This document shows positions 55,084 to 64,000 of a stretch of DNA of 64,000 nt, piece by piece. Made by a program: the position numbers and the translations under genes. The notes beneath the pieces were generated by a model. It had not been told where the DNA came from and ran no database searches. It saw nothing but the letters and a program-made list of their open reading frames with translations. Within the stretch, counting starts at the first letter, position 1, and each line of letters opens with the position of its first letter. Origin of the DNA: Staphylotrichum longicolle (taxonomy: Eukaryota; Ascomycota; Sordariomycetes; Sordariales; Chaetomiaceae). The stretch lies in assembly GCA_019096155.1 (NCBI GenBank), contig JAHCVI010000004.1, forward strand, positions 310,001 to 374,000. The letters are read 5' to 3'.

Positions 55084-57346
55084 TCAAAATCGATCGAACG
55101 GTCCTCCATTCTCGGTGTCACTAAAGGTAGCCGGAATCGGGTAATACTGCGATGCCGACGCCGCAAACAGCGGCATGCTGAACCAGTTATCAAACGCCAC
55201 GGGGGCCGGCCCATCCAGGTAGGGCGTCTCCTCGCATGGGAAGGACGTGCCGGCGTCGCCTTGTTCTTCGCTAGCCTCGATATTATTTCGGGGGCTGGCG
55301 ACGTGTCCTCCCGAGGACAGCGCGCTGTGGAGGACGGGGTCGGTTCGGAACTGGTCCTCGAGGTCGCTCGTAGACACTCGGAGGTCCGCCAGCAGGCCCA
55401 GAACACCGTTGCGGTCGTTGGCGTCTCGTCTGGCGTTATGCAGGTCCCCCACGGCTTGGTTGAGGAGCCTCCAGTACTTGCCTGAGATCTGCCAGTACTG
55501 CGACATCTGCTTCAGAGAGCCGAGCAGAGCGTCGAAATGGTGCCGAGACGTCTCGGCGCCGTTCAGCTCCGCGACGAGCAAGTACCGGGCAGCCACCCAG
55601 AGCGACCAAGCGAACGGCCAACCCAGCCGGTCGCCGATGTCGTCCGTCGCAACGTCAGTGGCAATCCTTATGACCACCGCAGCGCTTTCCAGGCACTGCT
55701 GCCGGCTGTCGGTTGGTAACTGGGAGGCGTGGCTCGCCAGGTTCTGGTCCGGCGGGTAGGCGATAACGCCGTGGAGCTGTATCATCATACCGTGGAAGAA
55801 TGCGTGCAGCATGAGAATGGAAGGGACGACGCTCCTCGGCAGGACCCGTATGCCCTCGGGATGCTGCAGGGATATGCTCGACGGCAGGGCTACGATCCAC
55901 TGTGCCATCTCGGCCAGGCAAGACGAGAACTTCCAGAGCCAAGCGGCTGTCTCGTCGACGGCGAGACTGCCGGTCGTGTACTCGAGGTACACTTGGTGCA
56001 GCCGTCGGACGAGATCCATCAGCTCGAGTTGGTAGCTGAAGACGTAAAGGGGTGTGATGCCCCCCTCGGCGTCGCGCGCGTGGTCGCGCCATGTGGAGTG
56101 CCGCAGGGACAGGAAGGCCTGGACCTGCTCCTCGGCCAGATCCGAGACCTGGCCGGCGGTGACGGATACATAGCAGTCGAGCGCATAGATGGCCCAGAAG
56201 AGCCGCTGCCGGCACGTCTTGTCTGCAGCGGTCAGGGTCCGGTACTCGACGGGCGCCGTGACAGACGTCCGGAAGACCCGGGGCCCGCTCGTCGATAGTT
56301 GCACGGCAAGCTTCACCGCTACGGCCAACGCACCCCACACCTGCGGCCCGTTGGTTATGCCAGAAATGTCCAGCGTCAGGATGGTCAGGGCTTCCAGGGC
56401 CGAGTACGAAGGCTCCTCGAGTGCCTCAATGAAAATGCGCCGCTTTGAGTATTTCCAGAACGAGTCGCTCGATGCCTGGTTCAGCCGTATGTCGTATGAG
56501 AAGGGAAGGGAGATGCCGAAGAGGGCGTAATGGAGCAGCGACGGGTCCTGCACCGATCCAATGTCCGAGAAGACGCGTGGCGGGTCCAGGAAGGGGAACC
56601 ATGGGGAGACGTGCCGGAAGTACAGAGAAACGAGCGACAAGACGAGGCTGGTCGGCGGCCGCCGCTCCGCAATGCGCCGAGTCCGCTCAAAGGTCGCGGC
56701 GGGCGGAGGCGCGTCGGCGGTGATCACTCGACGCAATGGCTGGGGCGAGGTGTTTTGCTGCTGCTGCTGCTGCTGCTGCTTCTGCTGTTCGTCGCTCTGC
56801 CGGAGCACTTGGACCTCGGCCTCCAATCGTCCTAGCATGATGATTGCACCTGGTCAGACGATGGCGGGGCTTTTGGTATTGTAGCATGCACGGTGGCTGG
56901 CCTAATAGAGGGCATTGTGGCACTATCCAGACTCACGGATCTTGTCCTCCAAGAGCTCTCGGTGACCGGCCGGAAAGCCTGGTCGTTTCCGGCCCTGGTA
57001 TCGACACGAAGCTCCTGCGTCTCGACATCGCCGGCACGAAGGATATTGCCGGTCGCACTTGGACTTGCGCAGCTTGCACCGCTCACAACTGTGACAAGGA
57101 GGCACGTGAGCAAAACCACCTCCTGGCTCCTGCACACGATCCCCGTGGTGTTGCCACCGCCGGCGGTCCCGAGCCCCAGGGTCCGGGGCAAATGGGAAAG
57201 GGGGTGGAGGTCGCTACTCACGATATTGCGTTCTTGCTTCCAGGCCTCTCCCCACCGCTGCCTGGAGAAATGTGAGTTACTGTGTAGTAGGAATGCTGCT
57301 CGGCGTGTCTTTGCCCGACTCCCGTGGAGACCAACCCTGGGGGCAT
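55084..57346 (-). CDS. Zn2Cys6 transcription factor with polyglutamine tract, 674 aa
   Basis: Exons 57222-57346, 56937-57088 and 55084-56831, with consistent phases. No ATG exists in the zinc-finger exon itself, so the start is placed at 57346; it gives a 42-residue lead ending GSKNAI just before SCERCKLRKSKCDRQYPSC. The cluster is followed by GRKRPGF, a coiled coil ILRRLEAEVQVL spanning the second intron, and a CAG-repeat-encoded QQQQQQQQ tract. A fungal middle-homology domain fills about 130-560. The gene sits between GH78 and an MFS transporter gene and so may regulate them; rhamnose-responsive regulators are known in Aspergillus (RhaR), but I cannot assign orthology. Confidence 0.88.
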
Positions 57347-58129
57347 CCATTGAGAAGGGGGCGAAAGTGAGAGTGGCTAGCCGACCTTGTGTGCTCGCAT
57401 CATGTGGTAACTGTCCCGAGGGGCCCGAGGGGCTCGTTTGTGGCTCCATGCTCGAATTGCTGGCTGCAGGAGGCGCTGACACGCCTTTGCCTAGAGCAAC
57501 TGATGCCAGCTCGCGGGTGGTTGCATGGCGTCGGATGAAGTTATGCCTAGAGCGCGGGCTTGAACCGGGGAAACGTGGTCCGAGCCCCACACCACAGAAG
57601 TTGGGGAAGTGGGTAATCCACGCATGACGCATGCAGCCTCTCCCGGACCGCTGGGCGAATGGGGATCTGGGACCGGGGGCCCAGGCCTGCGGATTTTGGC
57701 AGCTCGCCGGAGCAAACCTCGACCGAGACACAATCCCTCGAATCCCCAAGGGGTTAGAGGGTGAGGAACTGGTTCTCCCTGCTCGCCCGCAAAAAGAGAG
57801 TCCATGGGGTCGCGGGGAGCGTTAACCTGGGGTAGATGGACATGGAGAGACAGGCAGGCCACGCTGCCCCTTGCTGATCCTTTTCGCCCTGGCGCCGTGC
57901 CGGCATGGTCAAGGACTCAAGCCTCGACTTCTATAAGTGCTGCTGAGTCCTGACCCCGACCATTGCAGATCCTCTCCCGTCTCGAACAGTGACAAACCCC
58001 TCCCTCGGTCTTCGAGACTCTCGCCTCGCTTCGCGATATCGAACCGTTAACTACCTACTGGGCTCGTTCTCGTCCTCGCTCTCTGCCCCACTCCCTCTCC
58101 TTTCAGTTCTGCCTCCCCGAGAAGACCCA
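57347..58129. other. Divergent intergenic region, 783 bp
   Basis: Between the Zn2Cys6 factor and the transporter. C/T-rich tracts precede the transporter start (58060-58105), as in strong fungal promoters. No TATA box or gene seen. Confidence 0.4.
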
Positions 58130-59794
58130 ATGGAGAAGACGCCTTCACACGCCGACACAGCCCATCGGGAGGTCGCCGGCTCCTCCCCCGACGGCATCCC
58201 GCAGGGGAGCGTCGATACCACCCGCTGGTGGCGCTACGCGAACCTGCGAGCGCTGAACTTGTGGATGTTTGTGCCGCTGCTGTCCATCTTCTCTCAGGGG
58301 TTAGTACCTTGATTATACTTGTTGCATGTGCAAGGGAAGAGAGAGTGCCTCTGCTAACTTGATGCGGCCTTGCTTCTACTCAGATTCGACGGCTCCATGA
58401 TGAACGGCTTGCAGTCTGTCTCTCACTGGCAGAGTTACTTCGGTCAGCCCAAGGGTGCCACCCTCGGCATTTTCAACGCGGCCTACCCTCTGGGAGGCAT
58501 TGCCGGCGTCTTTTTGATTTCCCCCATCGCCGATCGGCTCGGACGCCGCATTGGCCTCGCCACCGGAGCTGCACTCTGCTGCCTCGGCGCTGCACTGCAG
58601 GGCGGCGCCCTCAACATCGCCATGTTCGTCGTCGCCCGTGTCATCATCGGCGCCGGCAGTGTTGTCGTCGCCGGCGTCGGCTCGCCTTGGGTCACCGAGA
58701 TCGCCCACCCGGCCCAGCGCAGCACCATGACTGCGCTCTTTCTAACTTTCTACTCCATCGGCTCCATCGTTGCCGGCTGGTGCACATTCGGTACTTTCCG
58801 CATCGACGGCACTGCGTCTTGGAGGATCCCTTCCTCGCTCCAGGCTCTTCCGTCCATTATCCAGGTTCTTTTGGTATGGTGGGTTCCCGAGTCGCCTCGC
58901 TGGCTGGTCGACCAGGGCCGCAACCAGGAGGCGCTGGATATGCTCGCCAAATATCACGGAGAAGGCGATGCCTCCGACCCCGTCGTCGTCTTCGAGTACA
59001 ACGAGATCACCGCGGCCCTCGAGGCCGAGAAGAAGGAGATGGGAGGGCAGACAGTCGTGCAAGACCTCGTGGCCTTCTTCAAGACGCCCGGGAACCGGAA
59101 GCGGTCCTTCATCATGGTATGGGCCGCCATCTGCTCGCAAATGTCCGGCAACGCATTTGTGTCGTACTATCTCTCGCCCATCCTCACCTCGGTCGGCCTC
59201 ACGTCGGACCTCCAGCAGACTCTGATCAACGCCACCAACCAGATGCTGTCGTGGTTCAGCGCCCTCTACTTCGCCACGCTGCCCGCCAAGATTGGGCGGA
59301 GGATCATGTTCCTGTGTTCGCTCGTCGCCATGTGGATCGTCGTCATCTGCATCACCGCTGGCAGCGCCGTCTTTGCCAACGATAGCAACAACAAGGCGGC
59401 CGCATACACTGTGGTGGTCTTCCTCTACCTCTTCTCGCCGGCCTACAACTTTGGTTTCAACGGCAACCTCGGCCTCTACATCCCGGAGATCCTTCCCTAT
59501 CGCTTGAGGACCCGCGGCCTTGCATTCTTCTACTTCGTGCAGTTCTCCTTCATGACCCTGTCGACCTTCGCAATCCCGGTGGGCCTCGAGAACATCCAAT
59601 GGCGCCTCTACATCGTCTTCATCGCCTGGATCGTGGTTGAGTTTGTCGGCGTGTGGTTCACCTTCCCCGAGACCAAGGGGCCCTCGCTCGAGGACATCGC
59701 ACACATCTTCGACGGGCCCCCCGCGCGCGACACGGCTGCGGAGAAGGGACTGAAAGACGCCCCTTCTCCCATCGAAAAAACCCCGGCTGAGTAA
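58130..59794 (+). CDS. MFS sugar transporter, lactose-permease/hexose type, 526 aa
   Basis: Exons 58130-58299 and 58384-59794 (84-nt intron, GTTAGT donor, phase match across QGFDGSMMNG). Sugar-porter motifs: GFDGSMMNGLQ (helix 1), DRLGRRIGLATG (after helix 2), PESPRWLVDQGR (after helix 6), GRRI (after helix 8) and PETKGPSLEDI (C-terminal). Twelve helices with a charged cytosolic loop rich in EAEKKE. The LAC-like group transports disaccharides or galacturonate/rhamnose-type sugars, so import of a rhamnosyl-glucuronide is plausible but unproven. Confidence 0.93.
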
Positions 59795-60388
59795 TGCGTA
59801 ACAATAGTTGGGAGGTCATGAAGGGTCGGCTCCTCCTCAGATGCTCTCCGTCAGCCGGTCTTACACCCGGTCTTAGGGTAGAATCAGGCAGTAACAAGGA
59901 TGACGATAAAACTGTGTCGTAGTTTACGTGTCCCTAAAGAACGTGAACATCCCCCAGGACATACAGAGCCCAGTAGTCGTCTTGGGCTACAATGCCACCT
60001 ACTAAAAAACAATAATCCTGTCCACTTTCCCCTAGTTAAACTCGTAAGGGCTTGCGTTGTGGAAGCGAAAGGAGCACTCAAAAACGTGGCAATCTTTTGT
60101 AACTGATTATAGTGGTGATGTGGGAGGAAGGGACGGGGCTCTATTTATACCACTGGAACCGAACAATGTCAAAACTGGTAGGTAAAACATGGAAACTAGA
60201 GTTGCATAGTACACTTTTGTGGTTCTGTCTGAGAGAATATGTGATAATTGCAAACAGGTTTTATTCAATCTAGGTAGGTAGGTAGTGTGAAAGCTCAGCT
60301 CAACTCATCTTGCTCGTCCTCTATCCTCGTCTCTCACGGATGCATTTGTGGTTTACAGCGCAACCCGAGCATGTCACTCACTCACCAC
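59795..60388. other. Convergent intergenic region, 594 bp
   Basis: Contains a GGTA triplet run at about 60273-60285. No gene seen. Confidence 0.4.
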
Positions 60389-61606
60389 TTACCAGAAAAA
60401 CTTGGCACCACGACGCACAATCTTGCCATCGGTACACACTGTGCCAGGAGCAACAGCTTGAGGAATTGCCAGTCCGTTCGCGCAGAGACCGAACGAGGTC
60501 GGGCTGAAGCAGACAAGAGCACCATCAGGTGAGCAAGGCTGTTTTCCAGGGGCCGAACCTGAGCCGGTTCCGGCGCCCGTGGTAGTAGTAGGGATGGGGA
60601 CGACAACAAGAGAAGCTCGGGTGGTAGAACTTCCAACACTCGTAGTGTTGGGGATGGGGATGACGACAAGAGAAGTGGGCCGGGTGGAAGAAGACACTCG
60701 AGTAACAAATCCAGAGGATGCAATCGAGGTCTGAGCGGACGAAGTCGGGATAGGCTGGACGGAAGCACTCGGGGGAGTGGTCGTACTCACCGGGCCCGCC
60801 GACGACACAACCGCCGACGAAGCACTGCCACTCCCACCGCCACTGCCCCCCTCAAAGACAGGGATAACCGCTGCCTTAGGACAGTTCCCCTCACTCCCGG
60901 GCGCGGGCTGCTCGAGCACCCGCCCATACTTGCCCGGGTTGGGGATGTTCAGCACGCCGTTGCCCGTGATGCACTCGCCCGGCACGTTGGCCAGGAACAA
61001 GCTGGGCAGCTCCTTCAGGAACGCCTGCCCCTCCGCATCATCCGCGCTGCCTCCCGTGATGCTCACCGGTGCGCAGTTCATGTACACCTCGCGGTTGCCG
61101 ATCTTGTTGAACCACGTCCACGCGAACGTCGCGTTCCCGTTGGGCAGGCCCTTGGGGATCGGCACGTTGAACTCGCGGATGCACTCGGTCCCGGAGTCGT
61201 TGCCGCAGTGGGCCGCGTCGGCGCGCCCGTCCTGGTCCGCGCCCGTGACGGGGAGGTTGCCCTCGGCCGAGACGGGGCACCCGCCGATGAGCGTGTAGAT
61301 GGTCTTCCACTTGGACTTGTCGGCCGGCGGCGGGAAGTCGTAGGTGACGCTGAACTGGCAGGAGCCGCCGCCGTGCTGGGCGCCGCCGGTGAACTTGACG
61401 ATCTGGGAGGCGCCGGCCGTGAGGGTGGTGGTGGAGATGGTGTCCGAGAGGCCTTGGCAGGGAAAGGGGAAGGACGGACCGAGGGGGTTGACCTGCACGA
61501 GGTCGGTGGTGCCGTGGAGATTGTAAGGGGTTGGGGTGTTCATGATCATGTGGCTCTGGGCCAAGCCAAGGAAGGCTAGGGCCCAGAGAAGATAGGTGAT
61601 GGCCAT
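60389..61606 (-). CDS. AA11-type LPMO with repetitive linker and C-terminal Cys-rich module
   Basis: Secreted 405-residue copper oxygenase, single exon. Signal peptide 1-18 leaves His19 (HMIMNTPTPYN) as the N-terminal ligand; His78 in GGAQHGGGSC and Tyr175 in EVYMNCAP complete the copper site. The pattern is that of AA11 enzymes, which act on chitin or fungal-wall material. Residues about 245-360 form a Ser/Thr/Pro linker with a duplicated SLVVIPIP segment. The C-terminal about 45 residues (PCSPDGALVCFSPTSFGLC, then CTDGKI) make a small cysteine-rich module of the X278/CBM-like kind often fused to AA11. Substrate is inferred from family. Confidence 0.9.
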   Translation of the reverse strand: MAITYLLWALAFLGLAQSHMIMNTPTPYNLHGTTDLVQVNPLGPSFPFPCQGLSDTISTTTLTAGASQIVKFTGGAQHGGGSCQFSVTYDFPPPADKSKWKTIYTLIGGCPVSAEGNLPVTGADQDGRADAAHCGNDSGTECIREFNVPIPKGLPNGNATFAWTWFNKIGNREVYMNCAPVSITGGSADDAEGQAFLKELPSLFLANVPGECITGNGVLNIPNPGKYGRVLEQPAPGSEGNCPKAAVIPVFEGGSGGGSGSASSAVVSSAGPVSTTTPPSASVQPIPTSSAQTSIASSGFVTRVSSSTRPTSLVVIPIPNTTSVGSSTTRASLVVVPIPTTTTGAGTGSGSAPGKQPCSPDGALVCFSPTSFGLCANGLAIPQAVAPGTVCTDGKIVRRGAKFFW

Positions 61607-62752
61607 GGTTTATGTGTTGTGTATGGTTGATTTTAGGTTGTTGGAAAGGATCGGTGGGGTGCCGGATGAAAAGTTGGGACAGACATGATGGGAGAACATG
61701 CTCCTCTTAAATACCTTGGCTGTCAAATCCAAGAGAAGCATGAAACAGAAGTAGAACCTGATCGTTTGTTGAAAGCGACCATGTTCCTTGAGGAGTTGCC
61801 ATTGTGCGTGTGCTGAGAGACTTCGTTGACAATGCCGTAGCGGCGACACACCAAAGCTGTTCGCTAAGTGATGTCCATTCAAGTCTCGGGATGGAAGCTT
61901 TTCGGAGACAAAGAAGCGCCGGCCGTTCGTTTCCTTTGTGACACACAATGAACATGGGAACTGACAACCCCTTGGAACACAATCGTCCACAACTTAATGA
62001 CAAATACCATTGTCTGGCAATTGTTCGCAGATCAACCACAGCAGGAAGCCCAATTGTGTGGCCCGTACCTGGTGGACAGAACAGAGTCCTGCAACGCCCT
62101 GGGCTGGTCCTTTCCAGAAAAAACATTGGGTTGCGATTGTGCATCTAGTCCCTGCATTCAGGGGAAAGCCACCAACCACACAAGGGTTTGGCTCTTCAAC
62201 GTCAACGCAGAGCTGGGGCCTCAGAAGCTGAACAATGTCTCACAAAAGTTCCATCATGAAAAGCATTTGGTGGTGAAGGGGTTGAATGAAGTGGCTTCTG
62301 CAGAGGAAGATGATTAACGGAAGGCTCTGAATCAACAACGAACGGAATGCCAATTCCAAGCATTGCGGTGACATGGGATCGGCCTTGTCGTGCACTCAAT
62401 TGGCAGGTGGCGGCCGGGGAAGGATCCGTTACCCCTGGCCCGGACGCCTTTGCGCACGAATAACGTTGAACTCTGACCGGTGAACCAGGTGCGCAATTTC
62501 CCCTGAGCCAAACCCAGCAATTGGCCATCATGCTCTGTCTCGGCGCCAGCTCTGAACGGCCACACACCCGGGACCCTAGGAGCCGGGGTTCCAATTGCTC
62601 GGGCCGAGTGGCTTCGAATAAGGTTCTTGATCCTCACATAATTAAGGGTCTTCCCGCTGCTCCCGTGCTGCCACCAGCACCGGTTGCTGGACCATGCATT
62701 CTCAACAGTGTCAACTGAACAGCACGCAGAGAGCAAGCCAGACCCTCTCGCC
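61607..62752. other. Divergent intergenic region, 1.1 kb
   Basis: Promoters of the AA11 and the rhodopsin-like gene. A TTAAATA element (61716-61722, minus strand TATTTAA) lies about 110 bp upstream of the AA11 start. No other gene seen. Confidence 0.4.
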
Positions 62753-64000
62753 ATGTTGTCCTCTCGAGGACCTGCCGATCCTCCGGTCGTCGTTGAGGAC
62801 AGGTCCGACACGATCATCGCCTGTGTGGTTGTGCTGGGCTTCCTCGCTGCGGTGACCGTTTGCTTGCGCTTCTATGTCCGAGCCAAGCTGCTCCGATCCG
62901 TCAAAGTCGAGGACTGGCTTATCCTGGTTGCCTTGGTAAGAAGCTTCTCCCAGGGTCGTCCTCTCGAAGAACGAATCAAGAGCTCACTATCTCGCCTTTA
63001 GGTGTTTTCTATTATCTATGGAGGCTTTGTCATCAAGCGTAAGCCCACAGATTGCGTTTCGGCCCTCCTTCTGATGCTGACGACCGTCTAGAAGCCCGTA
63101 CTGGCCTTGGGCGCCCTGCAATCACGGTATCGGCTTTTGAGATGATGGAATTCCGCAAGGTCAGTGAGCTGGGTCCATTTAATCAAGGGAGAACTTTCGG
63201 TCGTGCTGACAGGACAATATAAACGCAACAGTACAGCTGGTTCGGGACCTTGTTCTACAACCTCAGCCTCTGCTGCACCAAGTTGTCCATTCTCCTCCTG
63301 TATCTCCGTGTCCTGACGCATGACTACATCCGCAAGGTGACGTGGGTCGCCATCGGCATCGTCGGCATCTACAACGCCTGGGCAATGGGCATGTACCTGA
63401 GCATGTGTGTCCCTCTCGAGAGGATGTGGCACCCTGAGACGGATGGGTACTGCCATCCGTGGTCGGTCTGGTGGGCATTGACCTATCTACACATCAGCAC
63501 AGACTTCTTGATCTTCATCATTCCGATCCCCGTCGTCGTGACCATGACGATTCCCAAGCGGCAGAAGGCAGGCCTGTTGATTGTTTTCACCATGGGCTTG
63601 TTGTAAGTTTGCGATGCCCCAGGGTTCATCTCTCGTGAGATAGCTGACAACACGCGCAGCGTCTGTCTCATCTCGGTTTTGGCGCCGTCCTTCTCAACAC
63701 GTCGCTCTACTTGCCCGACCCGACATGGGAACTGGTCGCCATCGCAAAATGGTCGGTTGCCGAGACCAACACGGCCGTTGTTTGCGGATGCCTGCCGACG
63801 CTGAGACCTCCTGACCAAGGTCTTCGGCCCCTTGGCCGACCGCGTCTTCCCGCAGCAGCACCAGTCGCTGGAGGGGAGCACTAGTGAGAGCCAAGAACAG
63901 TTGGCTCCATGCCCATGAACGTGTTTAGGTTCGGGCGACGATCGAACGGCCAGACCGGAACCCTGCCGCCTCAGTCGGAAATCCGTGGAACTGCGATAAT
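62753..64000 (+). CDS. Rhodopsin-domain fungal integral membrane protein, partial, frameshifted
   Basis: Seven-helix membrane protein of the fungal rhodopsin-like (PTH11-related) family. Exons 62753-62935, 63002-63038, 63092-63159, 63232-63602 and 63660 onward; the first four junctions agree in phase. Typical features are FYVRAKLLRSVKVEDWL between helices 1 and 2, NLSLCCTKLSILLLYLRV (helix 3), and YCHPWSVWWALTYLHISTDF. In the last exon the frame breaks at least twice (near 63677 and 63812), and a third break near 63895 would extend it to the window end. Restoring frames gives LLNTSLYLPDPTWELVAIAK and PLADRVFPQQHQS. The stop lies outside the window. Likely sequence error, as elsewhere. Confidence 0.8.

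Overview
The window is nuclear DNA of a filamentous ascomycete, probably a sordariomycete. The evidence is short GT-AG introns of 44-110 nt with CTAAC/CTGAC-type branch sites, spliced genes on both strands, several Zn2Cys6 regulators, plant-cell-wall enzymes (AA9, AA11, GH11, GH78, GH79, GH13), a HeLo-like/NACHT/ankyrin STAND protein, and a Fot1/Pogo transposon full of stop codons of the kind left by RIP. The species call is inference. I support 29 genes, one DNA transposon and a few sites; exon lists are given wherever an intron could be placed with matching phase.

Layout. 0.4-6.4 kb: AA9 LPMO with a broken CBM1, a cyanovirin-N homology protein, a Gfo/Idh/MocA oxidoreductase and a multipass membrane protein. 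6.9-20.3 kb: an ABHD12-like hydrolase, then what looks like a maltose-utilisation locus: a MAL-activator-type Zn2Cys6 factor (8.2-9.9 kb), an MFS maltose-type permease (15.1-16.8 kb) and a cytosolic GH13 maltase (18.5-20.3 kb). The permease and maltase diverge from a promoter carrying four CGGTCCG elements. Inside this locus sit a UstYa-family gene, a second single-pass protein with two HxxHC motifs, and a 77-residue secreted peptide with Kex2-type dibasic sites. Together these look like a small, undescribed dikaritin-type RiPP locus. 21.4-23.2 kb: the decayed transposon. 23-27 kb: gene-poor. 27.0-32.2 kb: a seven-bladed lectin, a secreted S33 peptidase-like hydrolase and a GH11 xylanase. 33.4-40.6 kb: the STAND/ankyrin gene, an NmrA-like protein and a SulP sulfate transporter. 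42.5-48.5 kb: an FAD monooxygenase, two nucleotidyltransferase-fold genes flanking a 2EXR gene, and a metallophosphoesterase. 49.5-59.8 kb: secreted GH79, cytosolic GH78, a Zn2Cys6 factor and an MFS sugar transporter, which together suggest use of rhamnosyl-glucuronic acid caps. 60.4-64 kb: an AA11 LPMO and a rhodopsin-like membrane gene running off the end.

Data caution: at least five genes (AA9, lectin, NmrA-like, SulP, rhodopsin-like) are broken by small indels. Nearly all that can be resolved are one-base losses in homopolymer runs, so assembly error is likelier than true pseudogenes.
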